This document shows positions 1 through 14,544 of a stretch of DNA of 64,000 nt, piece by piece; within the stretch, counting starts at the first letter, position 1; every line of letters starts with the position of its first letter. The position numbers and the translations under genes were made by a program. Source of the DNA: Glandiceps talaboti (Eukaryota; Hemichordata; Enteropneusta; Spengelidae); the NCBI RefSeq assembly GCF_964340395.1, contig NC_135549.1:32218832-32282831 (forward strand), written 5' to 3'. A model generated the notes under the pieces. It did no database searches, had not been told where the DNA came from, and was given only the letters and a program-made list of their open reading frames with translations.

Positions 1-1098
1 GAAGAAGGAGAGTGTTTTCAAGAATACCCAGTATCAATATACCATTATTTGTCACCAAAACGTCGGGGTTTAGGTGCTCTACACCGTCAATAATAACCTA
101 ACAAATTAACAACAAATTAGTTCTCAACATTGTCAACAATTTTAACGTTATTTTAATTAATCGATAGTATTTATCTTGGTATAGTTTTGTTACCACAGAT
201 TAACCAGTAACATTATAATGAAGTCTATAACTGGTGATTGTACGTCTAACACTGTCTACTATAAATAGACTATCAACATTAAGTCTATAGCATTATACAT
301 TACTACTATAAGTATATAACTGGTGACTATTAACATCAAGTTTATTGTATTCAAAGTCGTCGATCCTTGCTCTGTATTCGCTTATTGGTCACTTATTATT
401 TTTTTGTGAAATAAAAGCGAGCCAGTCTAAGTTATTAAAAATCGTTAGGCCTACAGACTGTATTGTCGATACCATCAGATAACGTTTCAAAAAGTGCAAT
501 GTTGATCTTTTAGTCTCCACTTCACGACTTTATTCTTCCCTGGCTATTTCGTTTTACATTCTTAGGATCTGTGTTCATTACCTCCCGTAAAGAGAAGTTA
601 TGTTATGCGTTTATCTGTCTGTCTGTCTGTCTGTCTGTCTGCCTGCCTGCATGTCTGTCTGTCAGTCTGTCTGTGTACACGATATCCCAAACACCACTGC
701 AATGATTCTAATGAAACTTATCACACATCTTCCATATGATAATGACAAGAACTGATTGGATTGTAGTAAACATCCAATGGACGTCGACATTAATTAGCCA
801 TTGCAGTTTTTAGTAATTAAGCTATATTTTAAAAATGCAATTCAAATTTCATATAGTTTAATATGATAACTTTTCAAATTAAGAGGTACATCATGTATAT
901 TACCTATAGCTCAGAATTTTGCATTCCAACAATGTGTGTAGGACTAAAGATCTAAGGTGTTGCCATTACTGGAGGCATTCAGTTTAAAAGTTTCTTTTCG
1001 AATTATGGTCTTTTCGATAAATTGATAAAACAAATCAAGGTAGAGTAGTTTGCATAGACAAGTAAAGATAAAGGTTGCAATTGGGCAATGTCTCTTAC
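1..1098. other. Intron downstream of the last visible exon
   Basis: AT-rich sequence with no recognisable domain on either strand. The VWD opened by the 1099-1310 exon must be completed by exons to the left of this window, because no VWD middle or C8 sequence is seen here. The only structured part is the microsatellite-bearing repeat at 579-900. Confidence 0.5.
579..900. repeat. Dispersed repeat with (TCTG)n core, copy 1
   Basis: It opens with the motif ATTACCTCCCGTAA, has a (TCTG)n tract near 612-675, then a segment containing 'aatgaaact'. The same arrangement (ATTACCTCCCGTAA, TCTG/TG tract, 'aatgaaatttgg') occurs at 17146-17640, so this is one interspersed family. The class is not identified. 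Confidence 0.5.
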
Positions 1099-1310
1099 CA
1101 TGTGACCTTTGCGAAGTTCAACGCATGTTCCTTTGTATGTGACTATTATACCTGCTATGCATAATGAAGTCCCACAGTCCTCGTTGTCAAGGATAATAGT
1201 GTAATCTTGCCTAGTGTCTTTCGCTAACACATATGAACAGTTGCCTTTGAAGTTGAAGTAGCTTTGATCAAAGGTAAAATAAAACGAGCCGCCGTAACCA
1301 TAGCAATTAC
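1099..1310 (-). CDS. Mucin exon 26: start of a further VWD domain
   Basis: The acceptor is cgcag|GTAATT and the donor ATG|GTAAGAG. The exon opens in phase 1 and closes in phase 0. It encodes [18 protein letters not shown], then [12 protein letters not shown] and a Cys pair, the canonical first third of a VWD domain (aromatic-rich strand, TFD, then GNCSYVLA). It directly follows the TIL exon at 1593-1775. A VWD after a D4-like unit is not the vertebrate gel-forming mucin layout. The rest of this VWD lies outside the window. Confidence 0.88.
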
Positions 1311-2021
1311 CTGCGATAACAGAATGTAATATTTGTTTTAAACAAGATCCACAACACAGAGGTTTTGTATTTACTCCGAACCATAAATGCTAACTATTAT
1401 CCGTGTATGTCTCTGTTTGTTAGTTTGTAAGATCGACCTACGAACGTGCTTATTACCCCATCATTATTTTTTATGGATGTAGCTGAGTCAGTCCATCTGT
1501 CAGTCTTTGTTCCACATTGTAAAATGTGGTCTTTTTAAATATCATTTCCCCAAAAGTTGTCAACACTATTTAAGTTTATTATAATTACTTACACTGTCTG
1601 CACAGAGAATCTGATACACACTTTTCGCCTTTCCGAACTAACCCAGTCGGACAAGCACATCCCGATGTGCAACCAGTTGAACAAGTGGTGGCCGGCTGAC
1701 CGGGAGTATCACACATCGTCTCACAAGTAGACATGCATTCATGGTATACCTCTGGAGCAGGACAGTCAATAGGACCTGATGGAAATCACATTATTGTCAA
1801 TATCACACTATCTAACAGTGGTTTATGTCAAGTCACTTTACATCAGATCAGATCAGATCAGATCAGATCAGATCACCTCAAATCAAATCAAATCAAATCA
1901 AGTCACGTCACGTCACATCACGTCACGCCATGTTACGTCCCGTCACATCACATCACAATGTATTATATATAATATATTCTTGAGGGAAAGCACGCGCACG
2001 CACGGGCGCGCGCATGCAGTA

Positions 2022-2090
<69 letters not shown>

Positions 2091-5000
2091 AGGCATGCAT
2101 ACATACATACATACATACATACATACATACATACATACATACATACATACATACATACACGTATACATACATACATAACTGAAGAATGCTATACATGCAT
2201 GGTTGTCACTTACAACCAGTATGTACTTGGTAAATATAGCACTCAGTAGACCACTTGTACAACAATATAACTTCGCGTAAAGTATATGAATTTATTAGGT
2301 ATTCCGTACGAAATGCATAGAAGAGAAGAAATGCGGCGAGATCACTACGTGACATTACTGACGTCTCTTACGAACACTGCCAGTGAGGATTGCGCCAAGT
2401 CTTGGCTTGATTCACGTGAGAAATTATACGAATTCAATCAAATTAATAGTGCTGAAATTTTCAGTGCAGTAAATAGTCTTCTTTCTGGCTAGGCTATGGG
2501 AGCGGACATCCGTTCATGTGAACACTACAAATTGCAAGTAATTGCCGCCATTATTTGCTTGCTTGGTCTTTATCTGCTACAATTCACCATGCATATCTAC
2601 CAGCGTACTTTATGAAAACTATTGTTGTTCCACTTGTCACAGATAAAACGGGAGATCTGACCAGCAAGGACAACTATCACACTTTCAACTGTGTCCTCAA
2701 AAATACTTATCAGTTAAAAGTTATAGTCCTTGAACGTTGCAAAGCTCACTTCGGTTTTAAGAAGGGTCATTCTACAGATGTTTGTATTTATGTTATGAAA
2801 GAAGGCATTAAGTATTACCATTGAAAGTGTTGGATGTATCATTGAATGGGTTGGGTGAATCATTGAATGGGTTGGGTGAATCATTGAAAGTGTTGGATGT
2901 ATCATTGAATGGGTTGGGTGAATCATTGAATGGGTTGGGTGAATCATTGAAAGTGTTGGATGTATCATTGAATGGGTTGGGTGAATCATTGAAAGTGTTG
3001 GATGTATCATTGAATGGGTTGGGTGTATCACTGAATGCATTGGGTGTATCATTGAATGGGTTGGGTGAATCATTGAAAGTGTTGGATGTATCACTGAATG
3101 CATTGGGTGTATCATTGAAAGTATTGGATGTATGAAAGTGTTGGATGTATCATTGAATGCGGTGGGTGTATCAATGAATGCACTGGATGTATCATTGGAT
3201 GTGTTGGGTGTACGTATTCATGATTGAATGTGTTGGGTGTATCATTGAATATGTTGGGTGTATCATTGAAAGTGTTGGATGTATCATTATATTGAATGCG
3301 TTCGATGTATCATTGAATGTGTTCGATGTATCATTGAATGTGTCATTGATGTGATACATGTATCATTTAATATGTTGGGTGTACCATTGAATATTTTGGG
3401 TGTATCAGTAAATGTGTTGGGTATATCATTGAATGTGTTATGTATTATTGAATGTGTTAGATGTATCATTGAAAGTTTGACGTGTATCACCGAAAGTGTT
3501 GGTGTATCATTCCTGCGTGTTGAATGCGTTGAACGTGTGCAGATGAGACGTAACGTTGAATTTACAAAGTTCTATACCATGTGTTTATGTATAGATGTTA
3601 TTGGTTAGATGTATAATTGTACTTACAAAGTTTTGGACTCCTCCAATCAGGCAGTACACAAGTTCTATCACTGCCACATTTATTGCACTCATCAGCGTAC
3701 GTGGAGAGGATTTCACATCGACAGGCCTGTGTGTTATTAGTTCCATCACTTGCAGCATTGACTAAACATTCACAGAGATACTGTTCACACTGCTCTATAT
3801 ATGGAGCGACATCCACGTAAGTGTGACACGGCTGAAATGTCGTTGACCTATTGTGAACACCATAACAATGTATTGGTTATTTTAAACTCTCAAAAATAAA
3901 GACAACTTCTTTTCCCGAAAGTAATATCCCACTTCAAATGTTAGCAAAGGTTTATATTTATTAAGTGATATTTTGTTTGGTAGTACGAATGATAAAATAG
4001 CACCAATGGTGTTGTAGCACAACTCTGCTTGGCTCTTGATATTAGTGTAGTCTTGTTGCTAAGTATATTTGCCTATATTTTTGGAATCTTTATTCACATA
4101 CTTACCCATGCCTGTTCTTATCTTTGAAATATATACCCCATTTGGCTTTTGATGGGCATGGTCTTGTTGCTAGGTATATTTGCATACGTTTTAGACTGTT
4201 AGTGGTCTTGTTGCTAGGATTCACTTACCTACTCATCACTGTTGTTATCTTTGTAATATGCATCATTTCACTGTTGCTAATTAAAATGGCCATATGAATG
4301 AGAATTGGGTATTTATTTTGGATTTTTAATTTACAAAACCACTTTACTATGGTTTTCTACTTGAAAAAACTTGTAGCATAACATATACCAAGTCCTTGTT
4401 TGTAACTCGATAAATTGCAAACCATTAAAAATATGTGCAAAATGTGTTTGTTATATGTACGTACAATAACAAACTTCTTACACTGCATATTTGTGCAATT
4501 AATTGAGTAACAAACATGGTCTTGGTAAATGTTATTCCACATTGGCCACATTGGCCATGGTTACTAGGGCCATTTTTGACAAACTATTTTGTATAACTGC
4601 AGTATAATGCCTCTAGAAACATCCCACCAAGTTTCAGCCCCATTCACCATTTGTTTTTAAGATATAAGTTTTTGACCAAACTTTTTACAGCTAATTTGAA
4701 TATCACTGATGTGAAGACACCTTCATGTATATATGTCCATAGGCATCAATATCAAATTGCTTAGTAATTATGGAAATATACAATTTTGACCAGAAAGACA
4801 CATTGCTAAACCCAATTTGCATATCACCGATATGATCATCATGTCATGAACATCTAAACACCCCTAAGAACGTAGCCACTAAATCCCAGTCCCATCTACT
4901 CAGTAATTTTGGACTTACTGACTAAAGACACATTTTAGACCTAATTTGCATATCAATTAGGAATCCCAATGTCATGAACAATTCGTGATCTACACACCCT

Positions 5001-5218
5001 TGAGGATGTTGCCTCCAAATGTCAGGCAGGCCAATCTGCTCAGTAGTTAAGGAGGTTAAGGCTTTAGACCCAAAATCACATTTTATTATACCCAAAACGC
5101 ACATCTCTGATATGCAGTCATTTTCATTTGAACAATTTTCCATCTACACGCCCCAAATTATTGTTCGCACCAAATACCAAGGCAATTGGTCCCGGCGATT
5201 TTTGACTTTAAGTAATTT

Positions 5219-5302
<84 letters not shown>

Positions 5303-8300
5303 CACCTCAGGTTAGCTTTGCTAAAATTGGAGATTGGAAGTGAGTCTGCATCGGTAGACCTGTTCGTCATTCATGAACTATACAATATGTAACATATAAT
5401 GAATTACCAATACCTTAAAAACACCGTAAATTCATCACAAGCTAAGATGACAAACGTCAAACGATAAAGGAGTGATTAGTTTTTACGGCCGGGGGTGGGC
5501 CGGTGACTTCTTGTACGGTTGTACTTAAATAGTGACCCCCCTGCGATTCATCCCCACAAAACAATCCAACCCCTCTCTGACACATAAAAAAACACACTGA
5601 CTCCCCCCCCCCCCCAACATCTGTTGACAAGAAAAAATTCTTCTTGTTCTTGCAAAAGACACTTTAGATTCTCAAAGCACAATACAGCACACTGCATAGT
5701 TAATTTTACTTGTTACATTTACAGTAACTTTAAGTGTTTTAATCTGGTAAATTGCTATCCCAAATCCATTGCTTCACATGTGTAAAGCTCTTTAGACAGG
5801 AACCCTATGAGAAGTATGATTTTCTGTTCATGGCCATGCAAAATATACATGGTTTAGTAACGAAACGTTCTAGGTCATCTCTTAGATTGAGTGAACTATT
5901 ACCATAAATTAATTCAGCTAATTATAAAGTACAATATTAGAAATGGAGTTAATTTAATTGTAAACCTACAGGGTTTCAGTAAGTTTCAAAGTAGGAAGAG
6001 AACTGGAAAAAGTATGGGGAGAAGTGAACACTACGCGCGTGTGCGCCTGCTATACAAGCGCGGGGGTTGGGCGGGGATTTACAGCTCCATTCAGAAGTAA
6101 AACACAACTTAGTTATATCATAAAAGTATCACTAATTTTAGGGTTTCAAAACTTTAAATCATTTCAAGTTGTGCCCGCCTGCTATGCAGGTGTGGGGACG
6201 GGTTGTGGAGGAGGTGTCGCCCCTCCCATGGTAAAGGCTTTTTGAAAAATGAACACCCTTTGGAGGCTATTTAGAGCACCATTCAGAAGTAAAACACAAC
6301 TTAGTTATATCATAAAAGTATCACTAATTTTAGGGTTTCAAAAGATTAAATCATATTGACACAAATAATAGTAAAAATGATCAAGTAGAAAGTGAGAAAA
6401 TTTAGGGAAAACATGCACAGTGGAGGTCAGTTACCATTTAGAGATACAAATTCATTAAATTATTTGAAATGGTGTCTCTATTGGCTATGTTTGTGTGCAA
6501 TTCAGGTCAATGGAGGCACAGATTTTAGAGTCACGGTCCATCCAGTTAATTTCAAGGTATTTCATTTCTTATGTGTTATGTGTACAGCTACACATGCAAG
6601 TTTGTATACCACATGATGACACAATGCAACTAATGGGTGCAATATTGAGAAGTTATATCTAACAAAACTGTACTTAAAAGGTGTAATGTTATGACTCCAT
6701 GTCATGTGCTTGGGATGTATCAAGAGACAAAGAGTTTATGTTATATTTGAACGCATATTTATAACCATTATTTATGGTTTATTATCTGCACATACATTTG
6801 TTGTATGGAAATGTAAGTACAGCAGGGGGTCATGATTACGTTCAGTTGTTGAAAATAACGTGACCCCCCCCCTCCCTATTCACTTTGTAAAAATGATGAG
6901 TCCCAAATTGAGGTGCCCCCCCCCCCCTATTTACCGCCCTCCCCCCCCCGCCGTAGAAACTGATCGCTCCCTAATAGTCATTTTATGTAATCGATCAAAA
7001 TATTGATATTTGTAATCGATATTGACCCGATGCCTTTGCTTCACACGTTTATAATTTGATATTTAAATTATGTGCATATTAATTCTTGCATACTGTCATT
7101 CCTAACTTCAGGATAACACACTCTGTGTGCATATTAATTCTTGCATGGCATTATGCTACCATTCCTAACTTCAGGATAACACACTCTATGTGTATATTCT
7201 TGCATGACATTATGCTACCATTCCTAACTTCAGGATAACACACTCTATGTGTATATTCTTGCATGGCATTATGCTACCATTCCTAACTTCAGGATAACAC
7301 ACTATTATATGTGCACATTATTGCATGACATTATGCTACCATTCCTAACTTCAGGATAACACACTCTATGTGTATTTTATTGCATGGCATTATGCTACCA
7401 TTCCCAACTTCAGGATAACACACTCTGTGTATATTCTTGCATGACATTATGCTACCATTCCTAACTTCAAGATAACACACTCTATGTGTATATTCTTGCA
7501 TGACATTATGCTACCATTCCTAACTTCAGGATAACACACTCTATTGGTATTGCTGTAAACCTTTGAATCTCTTGTTGCATTCTTACTCTCACGACTTGTT
7601 CACTGAATTGCTTGAAAATGTGTTGAATTGTCACGTCTTCCTGATTTTCATCGTATCATACATTCCCTCTTCAACTACTTTTATGACACAAGATCACATA
7701 TCGATAAGATTTTTGTTCTACACGGTTTAACTTACCGTAAAACGTCACACTCTCCGCGGGCCTGTTCCAAAAGTTCTGGATACGCTGCTACACACTGCTC
7801 CTTGGGAGATGGGCACAGATCTCTTGATCCGTACGTGTCACCAAACTCTATGATATCACCTGTTAGGTCTCCACCCGTGTCATCATCCGGGTCGTTATTG
7901 GGAATACCACATAGTCCGTGTACTTTGTTGTATAGTCTATCATCAAGTTCAATGGTAACCTTAGCGATATGGGACCAATAAATGACCAAGCCGAAGTCTG
8001 TTTGGACGATGAACTGTCCACTAACCCGAGTGATTGAGATTCCTTGCTTACTTTGGAGTTGATCACTGACAGCCTGAAGCTGTGACATACCAACATATAT
8101 GTCATTGACATGTAGTATGCCATTCTTTGTCATCCTAATATGGGTATCTTTCACAATTATTTCAAGTTTCTTCTTACAAATCAGATCTGCATACCCTGTA
8201 ACTCCTGGTCGACACATTAGCATGACTAGAAACAATATAAATAGGGATTATTGTATTCTGTATTTAAATACACAAATTATTTTATGACCATATCTATTTA

Positions 8301-8587
8301 TAATCAAAAACTTTTAACATTGTTGGAATATATCTTACCGCACTGAAAGTAATTACAAACAATATACGTTATTAGTCACATGACGGGAACTGTCGGTTAA
8401 AAGTACAATTTTGAAAATAATACTAAACTGACATGATGATACACAAACTGTACATAGGGATTGTTTAAGACAAGATGACTATATTACCGACTGATACTGC
8501 ATTTTGTATTGTCTTTCGTTTTGATTCATCTAGTGCGAACATGAATCAGGTGTCGATTGCGATACAAAACATCCAGTTTAGAATGAA

Positions 8588-8648
<61 letters not shown>

Positions 8649-11600
8649 AAGAGGTATTGCTCAATAACAGGAGGAAGGTTCGGTGTTAGTGCAGGAGGAA
8701 ACTGGAGTACCCGGGGAAAACCTGCGTTGTTCGGTAGAGTCAAACTGAAAGACACTCTTCTTACAGCGTGGTAGATTTAATCAAACCCTGAATGGGTTTG
8801 ATCCCCGACCGCAGTGGTAAGAGGCAAGTGGTATAACCACTCAGCCACCGACAGCCCAAAATAACACCGCCAATACTCACTTCTGACGTCGAGGTCAGGC
8901 ACATCGCTGGTCATGTTGGCAATCAGCGAATGGTCGCATACGTTGTATTTGTATTTGGTGTTATCAAACGTGTTGATTGAATCCAGATAGAGGTCGCATG
9001 TATTCTTGCAAGTAGTTGAGTTGCATACAGTGGTGCCATCATCTTCGCAGTAACAATGTTTACAGTCGTACTCTGTCCAGTATTCACCAACTGCTATAGT
9101 GTTACCTTCAGAATCTCTACATCCTGTAACAAAAAGACCAGAGAATGTGTTTAGAAGTTGTACCGGTAGTCGGGGAGCGTACACAAAAGACAATCCTTAT
9201 CGTATGTGTTATACCTACTTTAGGTTTCGCAATAAACATCGGGAAATATGAATGAATTCCATCTATGGATACATCCAATACCATGTACATTATCCAGGAT
9301 TAGACACTGTAACACGGGTATGTTCATACCATCCACCATTCAGTCTTGGTTTACCATTAGTAAAACGTTCAAATAAGGATTTGAGCTCTATTAACTAAAG
9401 TAGTGTACTTGGCACTTAATGTAAACTAAGTATTGGACAATCAAAAGTAAATGACATACTTGTAAAATCAAATGATACACGACATTAAATGACACACTTT
9501 TATAAACGACGCATACATATGACAGTAAATGACACATATTAAAAAGTAAATGACAAGGATGTGAGGTTAATTGGTACACATGTAAAATTAGATGACATGT
9601 AAACTTGAATGACACGCAATGTAAAGTAAACACTTAACCAACAGACGTGTGCTATTTACATTTGGTTGTAAAATAATTAATTTACATTCGTTTCCTAGTA
9701 GTACTTTGTCTTACCACATTGTGGAACTGGATCTCCAATAGCACATATTTCAACTCGTAAATTAGGATCATCGGTAAAGCACCAAGCGGTACCAGGGAAT
9801 TTGTCATCTGGATTTCGGCAGTAATTGTGGTCTCCTAGACCGGCTTCGGGATAATTTGCTGGGGTGTATGAATGCTGTTGAGGCGTCTGTGTCGACCATT
9901 TTTGACATACCCTGCCTGTTATTGTACGGTGAACTGTACCACGGTAGTCCATTCCTGTGGGATCCGTGTAACATTCTATATCTATATGACAAAAAAGACA
10001 ACGACACCATATGCGACGTTAACGTTATTAACAGTTATGTATGTATGTATGTATGTATGTATGTATGTATGTATGTATGTATGTACAACAGGGTGTAATA
10101 GTAGATGTAGGGAGGAATCAGTGTATCGGTTATGTCTGTAAGATTTAATAGGAATGTTTAGAAGTTAACATAATTACATTGTTTGGTACATTTATCTGGA
10201 GGCTCTAACCGGATGCTGTATATGATGACAGATTCTTCGACATACTTTGATTACAAAAGTTAAAAATAATTTTATTATTCATCACCTGGTCTTTCTGTTG
10301 GGCACCCAGTTTCGTCTTCAGAGTTAGGACAGTCGCTTATTTGATCACACACGAAATCCTGTGGGATACATTGCTGGTCGCAAGCAGAGTCTAACGAATC
10401 ACGGCACGTATACTCATCTTCCGTGCACTGACATGGTTCACATCTACAACACTCTCCGTCAGGATGTACCAACTCTTCCCCCGTACCACACTTATCTATC
10501 ATGCAATGCTTTACACACGTTACATTGCCATTGAAGCAATTGCAAGTGTCACAGTCGTCATTGATAAACAAGCCGCTGTGAAGCCTGTCATTGTAGAAAC
10601 ATGGACAATCCACTTTGTCAACGCATGTTTTACCATTGCAGAACGTTCCGGTCGGGCAACTGGGTGGGCATCTTGTTATATTTGCTACATAAGGACAAAT
10701 TTCCAATACAAGTTTGGTGGTTGCCTCAAGTGATATAGTCGTAACGATGAGTGTAGTGACGCCCTCAGTGGTAGTTACTATAAATTGTAAAATGACAAAG
10801 ATTGAGAATTATAAACTGCGTTTATAGGGTTTTAGCTAACGAGAAAATACTTACATGTTCATTTTTATAAATACCTTCTTTTACAGCACGGATGCCCTCT
10901 ATACGACATCACGGATGCCATCAAATAACAGCATGGATGCCCTCTATGACAGCACGGATGCCTTCTGGCATTGTTAAAGTATAGTTTGATTCCATATAAG
11001 GGATTTCGTCGACATTTTATATGTATAATAAAATACATCATCGGGTCGTTTATAGGTCATATATCTTAATAACAGGATCGAGTTCAGTCAATTGCAAGTA
11101 GTGAATAAGTAACTCTTATGTTTAGTAACTTTATCACTGTGTGTCGGTTTTTTGTCTACTTGTTCCTCATTTACATAATTTTTATTACCTCGCATTTTTA
11201 ATTGAATTTTATGAATTTTATGTAAGAGCATTCATTTTGGAGCAAAGTCCCTAAATTTGCATTCATATTTTAACTGTAAACTCAAGTCATTTGACAACTT
11301 TAGCTTGTCGTCACAAATTAGTTTTAATAAGTATTTGAATATTATTTTAGAAAACTGCTTAGTGTTCGCTTCAGGGATATAGTAATGGACATGCTAGTAG
11401 TTGAGGCTTTCTGAAGTTTCCTATTAACTTTGAGTACAATCGTGGAACAAACAATATGCTGAGGGTTAAAAAACGAAGACAAGCAATATTACCAGGAATG
11501 GTGCTTGCCATCTCAGTTGTCGTAATACACCCATTGGAAGTTTTCCTTGCACATCCTATCTTGTTATCAAAGCAATTACATTGCAAGCAAGGGTCATCTT

Positions 11601-12849
11601 TGTCTGTCCAAGTGACACCAGGCTGGAAGGAGAGATAACAGATGTCCTTTGTCAGTATTTAAATGTAGACATGTTTTACATCTGTTTAACAATAGCGCCA
11701 ATGGCGTTAGCACAACTGTACAATTTTTAAAAATAGCGCCAATGGCGTTGTAGCACAACTGTGCAGTTTTTAAAATTGTTTATCCATATGCTAGTCCATC
11801 CTAACAATAGGTGTTCATTTGCTGAATGACTATCCAACCATGTTGCTATCTTAGCAATACACGTGATCATTTGGCTGTTGCTATGGGCGTGGTCTTGTTG
11901 CTAGATATATTTTTATACATTTTTTGAATGTTTATTCATTTGACTATTAATCCCTGTTGTTATCTTTGCATTATACGTGATAATTTGGCTGTTGCTATGG
12001 GCGTTGTCTTGTTGCTAGGTATATTTGCATACACTTTTTGAATGTTTATTTTCATTTGGCTATTAATACATGTTATCTTTGTGAATACACCACCGTTTGA
12101 CTGTTCCTATGGGCGTGGTCATGGTTGCTAGGGTATTTGCATACATTTGTTGAATGTTTACTCACTTGCCTACCAGATGATGTTATTTGACCAAAATATA
12201 CTGTTATTTGGTTGTTGCTAAGGCCGTGGTCATGGTTGCTAGGGCCAACCGTGTCAAAATATTTTGAAGAAAATCTGCAGAATAACACTTCTAGAAACAT
12301 CTCACCAAGTTTCAGTCTCAATAACCAATTACTTTTTGAGATCTAGATACAAGTTTTTGACCAAAATTCACATTTTTACTCCTAATTTGCATATCACTGA
12401 TGAGATTATTATATGCTTAATACTTCTGCATTTATACAACCCCAGGTGCATCCCCATTAAATTTCAGCCCAACCTTTATCAGCAGTTTTGGAATTAAAGA
12501 TTTTGGACCAAAAAGACAAATTTTTAGCCCTAATTTGCATATCACTGATGAAATCATCATGCTAGCTATGAACAAATGTTAATACTGAATTTCAGACCAA
12601 TCTGCCAAGTAGTTTTTGAAATCTGCAGAATAACACTTCTAGAAACATCTAACCAAGTTTCAGTCTCAATAACCAATTACTTTTTGAGATCTAGATACAA
12701 GTTTTTTGACCAAAAATCACATTTTTTTGAACAAAATCACACCGGTGGTATGATCATATATTTGAACAATTTCCCAACTAGACATCCAAGGTAATACACC
12801 AACCAACTATCATGGCAATCGGTCTGGCGGTTTTTGACTTTAAGTTGTT

Positions 12850-12888
<39 letters not shown>

Positions 12889-14473
12889 CCACACAGACAG
12901 ACAGACACTTTGCCATGCCTATAGCACTACTGAACATTATAAGTTGAGTTGTGCTAAAAAAAAAGCTTTTATGTAAACTTTAGTTTATCCGAACGGTTTG
13001 GTCAGAACCAAATGAGTGCTCTGTACAACTGACGACAATTGTAATACATTCTGTGAACGACAATTGTAATAAGAATTGACGATATTTGCACTCATTATTT
13101 GTTATTCATTGTCAGTGAAAGGTGTTTTCAGTTTCTATTAGTTTGCACTTCATCACCTTGTATGACGATTTCGGAATACTGTGTGTTTTACAAACAAGCA
13201 AACGATAGACATGTTTTCTCCAATGTCTATGACAAACAACATGTACATGCAATGACTAAAGCAAATGATGTGAATCCTCGATTGATTGCTTACGCTGTGT
13301 ATGCTATCATAAATTTCCTTTAAAGTGTCAATGTCTACAGCTTGAACCTTACTTACACCTTCATATGGTTATGATAATACTTACATATGGAAACATACTC
13401 AGCTGGATAAAATCAATGCCAACTTAAATATGTATCTGTAACTAAAGTGTTCCATTTGTTGGCATCAAATACTCAATACTGTTTATATGGAGTTCAAACT
13501 ACTCTTAGCCCCATACATGTGAATCTAGCTGTTGCTATGGGAGTGGTCCTGTTGCTAGGCAATTTGCCTACATTTCTTGAATCTTTATTCACTTACTTAC
13601 CCATTCGGGATCCTTGTTGTCTTTATAATATGAATAATCGTTACACATTTGCTAAGGGCGTGGTCATGGTTGCTCGGGCCGATTGTGTCAAAATGTCTTC
13701 AACAATAATTGCAGCATAACACCCGAAACACCCCCTCCAAGTTCCAACCGCATTCACCATGCAATTTCACGATATTGATATATTTAGACCTAATTTGCAT
13801 ATCGCCCATGAGATCATCACGATGTGAATACCAGATGCATCCCCATTTCATTTCAGCCCAAGTCTACTTGCAGGTTTTTTTAATTATAAATTTTTGACCA
13901 AAAAGACACTCTTTAGCCCTAACTTACATCTCACTGGTGGGATCATCTCATGAACATGTCTTCATCTTAACACAATAAAAACACTACCACCTAATTTCAG
14001 CCCAATCTGCTGAATAGTTTTGAAATTAAAACTTGAGATCAAAAAGACACCTTTGTCGCCCTAATTTGCATATCACTGATGGAATCATCATGTCATGCAT
14101 ACTTCTTAATCTAAACGCCGTCAAGAACGTTCCCACCGAATTAAATCTCAGCCTACTGCTCGGTATTCTTGGAAATATAGACTTTTGATCATAAAGTCAC
14201 ATTGTATACCTAATTTGCATATCACTAACGGAATCATCATGAACAATTCTTAATCTGCACACGCCCAAGAACGTTCCCACTAAATTTCAGGCCAATCTTC
14301 CCAGTAGTTTTAGAGTTCGAGATTTTCGACCAAAAATACATTTGTGACCGAAAATGCGCATTACTGATGCGATCATTTTCATTTGAACAATTTCATCTAC
14401 ACGCCCTAAATAATGTCCCAAACAAATACCAAGGCAATCGGTCTGGTGGTTTTTGACTTCAAGTCATGTAATT

Positions 14474-14544
<71 letters not shown>

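Noticed and set aside
1943-2176. C-V-C-M-Y-V-type small cysteine-rich peptides
   Set aside because: Translations of (CAGA)n and (CATA)n microsatellites.
5891-6616. Small frames inside the 5468-6971 element as a transposase
   Set aside because: They are under 75 codons each, with no DDE-like or DNA-binding motifs and no continuity between frames.
8800-8857. Functional tRNA gene
   Set aside because: Only the A-box-like half is good, the B-box is weak and the cloverleaf cannot be closed. It is followed by a SINE body and (TA)n tail.
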